Source of the DNA: Pseudomonas sp. GM80
Lineage (GTDB): Bacteria; Pseudomonadota; Gammaproteobacteria; Pseudomonadales; Pseudomonadaceae
Direction of reading: 5' to 3'
Assembly: GCF_000282515.1 (NCBI RefSeq)
Contig: NZ_AKJD01000015.1
Coordinates: forward strand, 1-64,000
DNA: 64,000 bases
The notes under the pieces are model-generated. The model was not told the DNA's origin. It ran no database searches and saw only the letters and a program-made list of their open reading frames with translations. The position numbers were made by a program, and so were the translations under genes. Below are positions 7,996 through 15,305 of the stretch, in pieces (positions within the stretch are counted from its first letter, which is position 1; every line of letters starts with the position of its first letter).

Positions 7996-10293
7996 ATGAA
8001 TCTTCTTTTTTCGCGCAACGTTTCAGCTGGCGCCCTGGGTTTGTGTTCGTTAATGCCGTTACAGCCCGCCACGGCCAGCGATTTACCCAACAACAATGAT
8101 GTCCTGCAAACGGTCACGGTCGAATCCCGGCGCCGTAGCGAAGATGCTCAGCAAGTGCCCACGGCCATGAGCGTGTTGGGCGCGCAGACGCTGGAGGAGC
8201 AACGCCTGTATCGCTTGCAGGATTTGCAGCAGGCGATGCCTAGCGTCAACGTCGCGTTCATGCACGCCCGGCAATCGAGCCTGTCGATTCGTGGCCTGGG
8301 CAACAACCCGGCCAGCGATGGCCTGGAAGGCAGCGCCGGGATTTATCTGGACAACGTCTATCTCGGACGTCCCGGAATGGCGGTGTTCGACTTGCTCGAC
8401 GTCGAGCAGATCGAACTGCTGCGCGGCCCGCAAGGCACCTTGTTTGGCAAGAACACCACGGCCGGCGTGTTGAACATCACCACACGTCGTCCGTCATCGA
8501 CGCCGCAAGGCAGCTTCGCCAGCTCAATGGGCGAGGACGGTTATTCGCAAAACCAGGCGAGTTTTTCCGGCCCGCTCAATGACTCACTCAGCGGACGCAT
8601 CGCCGCGTACAAAACCTACGAAAATGGCTACGCGAAAAACCAGTTCGACGACCATACCCTCGGCGGTGGCGTGCGGCAGGGCGTGCGTGGGCAACTGCTG
8701 TTCCAGCCCAACGACGATTTCAATGTGCGTTGGCTGGCCGATTATCACGAGGAAGATTCCAGTGCGGGCACACGCTCGTTGTTCAGCACCGGGCCGACCA
8801 TCAATGGCGTCAACCGTTATCAACAACGTGCCGCCGCGGTTGGCGCGACGTTGGTGGACGGGCGTCGGGTCAATCTCGACGCCGATCAGAACGTCACGGT
8901 GTTTCAGGGCGGCACCTCGCTGGAGGCGAACTGGAACCTGCCCGGCGACTTCACGCTGACGTCGATCAGCGCTTATCGCTGGTGGGATTTCACGCCGCGT
9001 AACGATGATGAGCTGAACGTCGACGTGATGGACAACGTCGGCCAATCGGCGCGCGACAAGCAATATTCACAGGAGATACGCCTGGCTTCGCCGGTCGGCG
9101 AACACTTCGACTACGTGTTGGGCGCGTATTACTTCCGTCAGGAGATGAGCAACAAGGTTTTCACCGACTACGGGCCGTTGGCCGATACCTGGAACGGTAC
9201 CCCGCAAGGCGCGCTGAACAACGTCACCAGCATTGGCCATGGCGATGTCGACACCGACAGCTTTGCCACATTCGCCCAAGGCACCTGGCACCTGACGCCA
9301 CAAGTGGATTTCAGCCTCGGCGTGCGCGGCACCTATGAGCGCAAACTCGCCCAGGTCACGCGTAACGCACCGGTCGGTGGTGTCGCCGTCAGCGGTGCGG
9401 CAGCTGCCGCCAGGGCAGGGCGGTTGGGGGCGTATGATTCCGGCGACTTGAGCCTCTACAGCTTCAGCCCTTCGGCGCTGGCAAGCCTGGCCTGGCACGT
9501 CAGCGATCAGGTGTTGGCGTATGCCTCGTTGTCTCATGGCGAGAAGTCCGGCGGGGTCAATCTCAGCGTGGCGAGCGCGCCGGTGGCGGGGGCAGACTCA
9601 TTGTTGATCGGCAGCGAACGGGCCAACGACGCCGAACTGGGCATCAAGACCACGCTGCTCGATCAGCGCCTGCTGCTCAATGCCAACCTGTTCTGGACCG
9701 TGGTCAACGGCTATCAGACCAATGCCTACGACGACGTCAACCTCACCAGTTACCTGACCAACGCCGGTACCGTGCGCAGCCGTGGCGTGGAAGTCGACAG
9801 CAGTTGGCGGCCGATCTCGGGGCTGACGATCAACCTCAACGGCGCCTTCAACGACGTGCGCTATCTGTCTTACGACGATGCCCCATGCCCGGCTGAAGTC
9901 GCCTTGCGTCCTGGCACCCCGGCCGCCTGCGACCTGAGTGGCCACGCAGTGGTGGGCGCATCGAAATGGGTCTTCAACAGCAACGCCAGTTATCAATGGA
10001 GTCTGCACAATGGCCTGCAACCCTACGTCAACGGCAGCTACGCGTGGCGCTCCCATGCGGTCGGCACTGTCGATGATTCCCGCGACGCGCAATTGCCCGG
10101 CTACGGACTGGTGAACCTTTCCAGCGGCGTGCGCGGCGATTGGGGCAAGGGCCAGTGGGACGTGTCGTTGTGGTTGAAAAACGCCTTCGACAAGACCTAC
10201 TACACGACCCTGTGGAATTCCCCGAATGGTGCCTACACCGGGGTGTTGGGCACACCGCGAACACTGGGCATGACGGCGCGCTACGATTTTTGA
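7996..10293 (+). CDS. TonB-dependent outer-membrane receptor
   Basis: 765-residue receptor with a signal peptide ending near PATAS, an N-terminal plug (VTVESRRRSEDAQQVPTAMSV; SIRGLG; VEQIELLRGPQGTLFGKNTTAG; LNITTRRP) and a C-terminal 22-strand-type barrel ending in YDF. The VxVxARRxEEdxQxVP start places it with the broad receptors that import vitamins, sugars or aromatics rather than classic siderophore receptors; there is no secretin/STN domain. The RBS is AGGAAC. It follows the arylsulfotransferase-fold gene by 102 bases. The likely job is to bring a bulky sulfonate or sulfate ester across the outer membrane (inference from context). Confidence 0.92.
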   Translation: MNLLFSRNVSAGALGLCSLMPLQPATASDLPNNNDVLQTVTVESRRRSEDAQQVPTAMSVLGAQTLEEQRLYRLQDLQQAMPSVNVAFMHARQSSLSIRGLGNNPASDGLEGSAGIYLDNVYLGRPGMAVFDLLDVEQIELLRGPQGTLFGKNTTAGVLNITTRRPSSTPQGSFASSMGEDGYSQNQASFSGPLNDSLSGRIAAYKTYENGYAKNQFDDHTLGGGVRQGVRGQLLFQPNDDFNVRWLADYHEEDSSAGTRSLFSTGPTINGVNRYQQRAAAVGATLVDGRRVNLDADQNVTVFQGGTSLEANWNLPGDFTLTSISAYRWWDFTPRNDDELNVDVMDNVGQSARDKQYSQEIRLASPVGEHFDYVLGAYYFRQEMSNKVFTDYGPLADTWNGTPQGALNNVTSIGHGDVDTDSFATFAQGTWHLTPQVDFSLGVRGTYERKLAQVTRNAPVGGVAVSGAAAAARAGRLGAYDSGDLSLYSFSPSALASLAWHVSDQVLAYASLSHGEKSGGVNLSVASAPVAGADSLLIGSERANDAELGIKTTLLDQRLLLNANLFWTVVNGYQTNAYDDVNLTSYLTNAGTVRSRGVEVDSSWRPISGLTINLNGAFNDVRYLSYDDAPCPAEVALRPGTPAACDLSGHAVVGASKWVFNSNASYQWSLHNGLQPYVNGSYAWRSHAVGTVDDSRDAQLPGYGLVNLSSGVRGDWGKGQWDVSLWLKNAFDKTYYTTLWNSPNGAYTGVLGTPRTLGMTARYDF

Positions 10294-10342
10294 TCGGGAC
10301 AACGGCGGCTTGCCGGCGTGAAATTTATTCTGTAGATTTTCA

Positions 10343-10366
10343 TGAAATTATAAAAAGATAATTTCA
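10343..10366. promoter_or_regulatory. perfect 9-bp dyad, probable operator of the amine operon
   Basis: TGAAATTAT (10343-10351) and ATAATTTCA (10358-10366) form a perfect inverted repeat around a six-base A-rich centre. It lies directly upstream of the RBS (gagg, 10367-10371) of the FAD oxidase gene, where a bound repressor would block transcription. The XRE-cupin protein encoded second in the same operon is the obvious candidate ligand-responsive repressor. A looser related stretch lies just upstream (10318-10340). Confidence 0.6.
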
Positions 10367-10377
10367 CGAGGTCGCGA

Positions 10378-11667
10378 ATGTTTCAGCAATCCAGCCAGCA
10401 CGTCGACAGTTATAACGCCCACAGTTGCGCCGATATTCTGCGCCAGCGACCGGCGCTGGAGGGCGAGCAGCACACCGACGTGGTGATCATCGGCGCCGGT
10501 TTCAGCGGCTTGCATACCGCGTTGCGACTGGCGCTGGCCGGCAAACGCGTGACCTTGCTGGAGGCCAGCCGTGTGGCGTGGGCGGCCTCGGGGCGCAATG
10601 GCGGGCAAGCGATTCTCGGCTGGTCATGTGACATGCCGCCACTGGAAGCCGCGCTGGGACATGAGCGCGCTAAACGCTTGTGGGACGGCATGCGCTGGGC
10701 TGCGCAGGAATTGCGTGAGTTACCGGGGCGTCACGGTTTCGACATTGATTATCGCCCTGGGCATTTGTGGACATCGGTGATGCCACGACGAGTCAGTCTG
10801 CTCACCGAATGGCAACACGAAGCAAGCCACAAGTGGGGCCACGATGCCTTGCAGTTCATCCCGCGCGAGGAACTGCCGGCTTGGGTGGCCAGTGATCGCT
10901 ATCAGGCCGGACTTTACGACCCGGAAGGCGCGCACCTCAATCCGTTGAAACTCGCCTTGGGCCTGGCGGGCGCCATCGAGCGTGCCGGTGGGCATATCTA
11001 TGAGCAGAGCAAGGCACTGAGTTATCAGGAGGAGGGCGCAGGTTTTCGCGTTCACACCGCGCGCGGATCAGTGCGTGCCGATGTACTGGTGCTGGCCTGC
11101 AACGCCTATCTCGATGAACTCGACCCGCAACTGTCCAGCTGCATTTTGCCGGTGGGCACCTATCAAGTCGCCACCGCGCCGCTGGCACCTGATCTGGCCA
11201 CCGCGTTGCTGCCGAGCAACGTCTGCGTAACCGACAACCAGTTCGTCCTCGATTACTTCCGCCGCACGCCGGACCACCGCTTGTTGTTTGGCGGTGGCTG
11301 CACCTACTTGGGCGGCATGCCGAAAAACATCGCCGCTGCGACCCGACCGTTTCTGCAGCGCGTGTTCCCGCAGCTCAAAGGTGTCGAGGTGGAATTCGCC
11401 TGGGGCGGGCACATCGACCTGACGCTCAAGCGCACACCGGACGTCGGCGGCGAAGGCAATCGTTACTGGCTGCAAGGCTATTCGGGCCACGGCGTATTGC
11501 CGACCCTGGCCGCCGCACGGGCGGTGTCTGCGGCCATTCTCGGCGACGGTGATGAATTGACGTTGTACCAGCGCTTGAGCAATGGCCGCTTTCCCGGCGG
11601 CAAGCATTTCGCCGCACCGCTGGAGGCGATCGGCAAAGCCTGGTATCGCCTGCGCGACAGTATTTGA
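10378..11667 (+). CDS. FAD-dependent amine oxidase, PuuB-like
   Basis: 429-residue flavoprotein of the DAO family, closest in layout to gamma-glutamylputrescine oxidase. The FAD-binding Rossmann motif VVIIGAGFSGLHTALRL (about 38-54) is followed by LLEASRVAWAASGRNGGQ, a hallmark of PuuB/OrdL-type oxidases, and near the end by GYSGHGVLPT. PuuB oxidises gamma-glutamyl-putrescine to the aldehyde, releasing ammonia and peroxide. It starts the operon with a XRE-cupin regulator and a glutamine-synthetase-like ligase downstream. The exact amine is unknown; other gamma-glutamylated polyamines or monoamines are possible. Confidence 0.9.
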   Translation: MFQQSSQHVDSYNAHSCADILRQRPALEGEQHTDVVIIGAGFSGLHTALRLALAGKRVTLLEASRVAWAASGRNGGQAILGWSCDMPPLEAALGHERAKRLWDGMRWAAQELRELPGRHGFDIDYRPGHLWTSVMPRRVSLLTEWQHEASHKWGHDALQFIPREELPAWVASDRYQAGLYDPEGAHLNPLKLALGLAGAIERAGGHIYEQSKALSYQEEGAGFRVHTARGSVRADVLVLACNAYLDELDPQLSSCILPVGTYQVATAPLAPDLATALLPSNVCVTDNQFVLDYFRRTPDHRLLFGGGCTYLGGMPKNIAAATRPFLQRVFPQLKGVEVEFAWGGHIDLTLKRTPDVGGEGNRYWLQGYSGHGVLPTLAAARAVSAAILGDGDELTLYQRLSNGRFPGGKHFAAPLEAIGKAWYRLRDSI

Positions 11668-11680
11668 TGAGGCTTTGACG

Positions 11681-12238
11681 ATGAACAAGCAAGAAGAGAT
11701 CGCCGCGTTGGCGATCCTCATCCACGACCTGCGCAAGCACAAGAAGTGGACCCTCAAGGAGCTGGCCGACAAGATCGGCCGTTCGGTCGGTTTCCTCTCG
11801 CAGGTCGAGCGCGGCCTGTCGCGGCCGACGGTGGCGGACCTGACCGCGATCAGCGAAACCTTTGGCGTGCCAACCACCTATTTCTACAGTTTGCCCAAGC
11901 CCAAGGAGCTGCCGTGGGTGACGCGTCCGGACGAGCGCCGCACGTTGTATTACGCCAACGGCATCACCGACATTCTGGTGTCGCCGCAGATCCGCGCCTC
12001 GTTCTCCATGCTCGAAAGCCATCTGGAGGCTGGCGCGAGCAGCGGTGACCGCCACCTGACGGACAGCTCGGAGCAGGGCGGTTACGTGCTCGAAGGCGAA
12101 CTGACGTTGTGGCTGGGCGATGACGAAGAACCCGCCACGCTAATGGCTGGCGACAGCTTTCAATTCGACAGCCACACCCGCTGCCGCTACGGCAACCTCA
12201 CCGATCAGCTCACACGCGTGCTGTGGGTCTACACCTGA
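11681..12238 (+). CDS. XRE-family regulator with cupin domain, PuuR-like
   Basis: 185-residue regulator. The N-terminal helix-turn-helix (about 12-65) reads WTLKELADKIGRSVGFLSQVERG, and the C-terminal cupin (about 105-183) contains GGYVLEGELTLWLGD and AGDSFQFDSHTRCRYGN. This two-domain layout is that of PuuR and related repressors of amine catabolism. It lies 13 bases behind the oxidase gene and 12 bases before the ligase gene. The ATG at 11681 is chosen because it opens the HTH domain normally; the frame is open further upstream but inside the oxidase gene. Likely binds the dyad at 10343-10366. Confidence 0.9.
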   Translation: MNKQEEIAALAILIHDLRKHKKWTLKELADKIGRSVGFLSQVERGLSRPTVADLTAISETFGVPTTYFYSLPKPKELPWVTRPDERRTLYYANGITDILVSPQIRASFSMLESHLEAGASSGDRHLTDSSEQGGYVLEGELTLWLGDDEEPATLMAGDSFQFDSHTRCRYGNLTDQLTRVLWVYT

Positions 12239-12250
12239 TAACCATAAAGG

Positions 12251-13606
12251 ATGAACACGATGGACGCTGTCTGCGCTGACCTGCTCGCTGAAGTACGGGC
12301 GTTTCGCCAACGCTACCCCGAGGTGCGTTATGTCGACCTGATCGCCCTGGACATTCCCGGGCACTTTTATGGCAAGCGTTACCCGGTCGACATGCTTGAA
12401 AAAGTCGCCGCTGGCAGCGCACTGAAACTGCCGCAGAACTGCGTACTGCTGGGCGTGCAGGGCGGCTTGTTCAACATCGGCGATTACTGTTTCAACGACG
12501 GCGACCCGGACGCCGTGCGCCGTTTGGTTCCGGGCACGTTGAAACCGGTGACCTGGGAAGCGCAGCCGTTGGGGCAGATGCTGATCACTTCGGACGGCAC
12601 CGAAAAACCCATCGAATTCGAACCGCGAGAAGTGCTTGCACAGGTGCTCAATCGCCTCGCACGCAAAGGCATTCATCCGGTGGTGGCGTTCGAACTGGAG
12701 TTTTACCTGTTCGACAAAAAACTGCGTGACGGCCTGCCGCAGTTCCCTCGCGATGAGCTGAGCGACGACGCCGACGATCAACCGAACATGCACATCGAAC
12801 GCTTGTCACGCTTTGCCCCGGTGCTCGATGAAATGGTCGAGGCCACGCGGGCGCAGGGCATCGATGCCACCGTGATCACCGCCGAACTCGGCCCCGGCCA
12901 GTTCGAAATCAACTTCGGCCACCTCGACGACGGCTTGCGCGCCGCCGACTGGGCGGCGTTGTTCTGCCGCAGCACGCGTGGCGTTGCGCTGAAACACGGC
13001 TATCGCGCCAGCTTCATGGCCAAGCCATATTTGCAGCATCCGGGCAGCGGCATGCACGTGCATGTCAGCCTCTACGATTCAGCGGGTAACAACCTGTTGG
13101 CGGCGAACGATCAGCAGCCACTCCGCCATGCGGTCGCGGGGTGCCTGGAACTGCTGCCACACAGCATGCCGATCTTCGCGCCGAACCAGAACGCCATGCG
13201 CCGCCTGGGCGGCACGGTTAACACGGCAACCAAAGCCAGTTGGGGTTTTGAGGATCGCGATGCATGCCTGCGCATTCCGGAATCGGACGCGAAAAACCTG
13301 CGCGTCGAGTATCGCCTCGCAGGCGCGGACGCCAATCCGTATCTGGTGTTGGCGGCAATTCTGGTGGGCCTGGAGCATGGGCTGGCATCGGGCAAGGAGC
13401 CGATTGCGCCGCTCAATGAAGACCGCAGCAGCGGCATTGATTTCCCTAAGGAAATGTTCGAGGCCGTGCGTGCGATGCAGCATCAGCCGCAGTTGCGCGA
13501 GGGTATGGGCGCCGAGTTTGTCGATGTGTATTGCGAGAACAAACGTCAGGACCATCTGGCATTCATGCAGGAGATCAGTGCGCGGGAGTATCGCTGGTAC
13601 TTGTGA
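12251..13606 (+). CDS. glutamine synthetase family ligase, PuuA-like
   Basis: 451-residue member of the glutamine synthetase superfamily, of the gamma-glutamyl-amine ligase subgroup. Visible family elements are FELEFYLFD, ELGPGQFEINFGH, KPYLQHPGSGMHVHVSLYD (the glutamate/ATP site motif), PNQNAMRRLGG and the arginine-rich VEYRLAGADANPYLVLAAIL. PuuA-type enzymes join glutamate to an amine with ATP so that PuuB can oxidise it. The RBS aaagga precedes ATG. Together with the two upstream genes it makes a ligase-regulator-oxidase operon. True biosynthetic GlnA is normally longer in conserved motifs and not so placed. Confidence 0.9.
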   Translation: MNTMDAVCADLLAEVRAFRQRYPEVRYVDLIALDIPGHFYGKRYPVDMLEKVAAGSALKLPQNCVLLGVQGGLFNIGDYCFNDGDPDAVRRLVPGTLKPVTWEAQPLGQMLITSDGTEKPIEFEPREVLAQVLNRLARKGIHPVVAFELEFYLFDKKLRDGLPQFPRDELSDDADDQPNMHIERLSRFAPVLDEMVEATRAQGIDATVITAELGPGQFEINFGHLDDGLRAADWAALFCRSTRGVALKHGYRASFMAKPYLQHPGSGMHVHVSLYDSAGNNLLAANDQQPLRHAVAGCLELLPHSMPIFAPNQNAMRRLGGTVNTATKASWGFEDRDACLRIPESDAKNLRVEYRLAGADANPYLVLAAILVGLEHGLASGKEPIAPLNEDRSSGIDFPKEMFEAVRAMQHQPQLREGMGAEFVDVYCENKRQDHLAFMQEISAREYRWYL

Positions 13607-13743
13607 TGGCGGACATTGATGCGCGCAAGGTCATGCAAGGTTGTTTTCGGCCAGCAGCCTTTTTCATTTCACCGCGTAGCGCAGCCGAGGCGGGAAGTGT
13701 TCCAATTACGCAATTTCCCGACGTTGATAGAAGGTAATCCGCA

Positions 13744-14040
13744 ATGACCGATACGACCGATGACGCTTTCTACGATCGCGCCGACGCCCACATCAGCCTG
13801 TCGAACGAGCAGCTCAAAGTGTTCGAAAACCTCGGCAAAGTCAGCGCATCGATGATGTTTGGCACCACCCGGTTCAATGCCTGGGTGAGCGCACGCAGCT
13901 TCAAGTCTGGCGAAGAAATGGCGCAAGCGCGCGAGGCGATGCTGAAGTACTTTTGTGAGCAGTACCGGATGATGCTCGAGGATAACCTTGACGACCATAT
14001 CAACAATTTCAGCCAGTACATGATTGTGAAAGATGCCTGA
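13744..14040 (+). CDS. DUF3144 domain protein
   Basis: 98-residue soluble protein of the DUF3144 family, recognised by FYDRADAHISLSNEQ, GKVSASMMFGTTRFNAWVSA and the C-terminal YMIVKDA. The family is small, all-helical and uncharacterised. It is monocistronic: 137 bases after the ligase gene and before a compositionally different segment. Confidence 0.85.
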   Translation: MTDTTDDAFYDRADAHISLSNEQLKVFENLGKVSASMMFGTTRFNAWVSARSFKSGEEMAQAREAMLKYFCEQYRMMLEDNLDDHINNFSQYMIVKDA

Positions 14041-14186
14041 CTGACAGGGCCTGGACTGCTTTGACTTACTCAATAAAGGACTATCTGTATGTCCGTCCGG
14101 GTGTTGAAAGCGGCGAAGCGTCTCCATTGGGTATGGCCGTTTGGGTCGAAAGCCGCCATTCAGGCTGCATCAAGTCCAAGCGATTA

Positions 14187-14972
14187 CTACAGGTTGGCGC
14201 TAGGTTCTACAGTTGAATCGCCCCACGCGCAGTCAACGGACCGAGAACGTGCAGCTTCGTCGAGTGCAGCCATCAGCTCCATCCGATTTGCAATTAACTT
14301 AAGCCGGTCCGACCCAGAAAGATATTTACCAGGTGTGGGCAAAGCAGACGCTGTGGCCTCGCGCCAGCGTGAATACAAAACGCCGGTAGTGGCGAAATCT
14401 GCTACTTGCGCCTTGCGCAGAAATGCCAGGTCGATCTGTTTAGCGATAATGGGATTGACTTTGGAGTAAGCAAACCGCGAAGACGGGTGGTTAGCCACTG
14501 CTACAGGCACATCACCCGCTAGCGCAGTAATTCGCTTACCGTTTCGCTTGCTGAAGCAGACGATCAACTCTGGTGCTAAAACCTCCAAGACTTCAGTAAA
14601 CGTTCTCTTGCCGTTCTCCCAAGCTGCGTCCGACGGCTTTTCGCGAATGCTGGGTAAAAACTCCTGGATGAAGTTGTAATAGGCAATGCGATGCCAAAAA
14701 TCACTCCTGTCTGCGCTGGAGAAGTGCTTTCGGGCATTCAAGATAGAAGCCATTATTTTAGTGAAATGTGCATGTTTACGAAGCTTGGCTGTGGCTTGAG
14801 GATGTTTCTGGCCCAAGGCCAGAGCCTTCAATACTTCGGGTGTGACTGTCGGGCGCTCATGTTCTTTGGCCCCGTAGTGAGATTCGCAGACAACGAGAAT
14901 GCGTAAACCGTGAATGCCGCGCTCGTAGTGCGCACCCACCCATGGTGCAAAACGGACCGTACTTTTGCTCAT
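14187..14972 (-). CDS. uracil-DNA glycosylase-like superfamily protein (stand-alone, uncharacterised)
   Basis: 261-residue protein. Near the N-terminus ILVVCESHYG (25-34) resembles the water-activating motif 1 region of UDG-fold proteins, and ELIVCFSKRNGKRI followed by VAVANHPSSRFAY (157-169, with N161 H162 P163 S164 S165) resembles motif 2 (HPS). FWHRIAYYNFIQEFLP lies between. I take the ATG at 14972 because AAGGA lies five bases upstream; the ATG at 14978 has no room for an RBS. The gene is richer in A/T than its neighbours and stands alone on the minus strand, suggesting acquisition. The glycosylase assignment is by motif resemblance only; catalytic activity is unproven. Confidence 0.6.
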   Translation of the reverse strand: MSKSTVRFAPWVGAHYERGIHGLRILVVCESHYGAKEHERPTVTPEVLKALALGQKHPQATAKLRKHAHFTKIMASILNARKHFSSADRSDFWHRIAYYNFIQEFLPSIREKPSDAAWENGKRTFTEVLEVLAPELIVCFSKRNGKRITALAGDVPVAVANHPSSRFAYSKVNPIIAKQIDLAFLRKAQVADFATTGVLYSRWREATASALPTPGKYLSGSDRLKLIANRMELMAALDEAARSRSVDCAWGDSTVEPSANL

Positions 14973-15305
14973 TTCCATCCTTGCTTTGTTTGTTCGGGCC
15001 AGGATTTTGGCCCAAGCGTAATCACACTGTCAGTTTTATAAAAAAGCGATTGGGTTTGAAACTAGGGCAGTTACCGACCCGCGCCTGTTTCTTTAGAAAT
15101 ACTGAATGGCTTGTTTTGCCCCACCCACACTCTTGGTTTTTCAAACGCCAACTGGTAGCGTGCGCGGCCTCGCTGTATTGCCCGATCCCTTTCGTCATCC
15201 GTTGCCTGTGCAGGGCACACGTACACGAGTACCCGCTGCCCCACTTGAGGGTGCCGACGCAGGATGCATCGGGCGATGCACAGTCATTCGCAAATGGAGT
15301 TCACA
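14973..15305. other. gap between glycosylase-like gene and the helical-repeat operon
   Basis: About 330 bases without a supportable gene. The left part is A/T-richer, like the glycosylase-like gene; the composition returns to GC-rich near 15170. It must hold the divergent promoters of both flanking genes. Open frames here (for example 14942-15367 plus) have no RBS and read into the next gene in the wrong frame. No clear palindrome was found. Confidence 0.5.
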
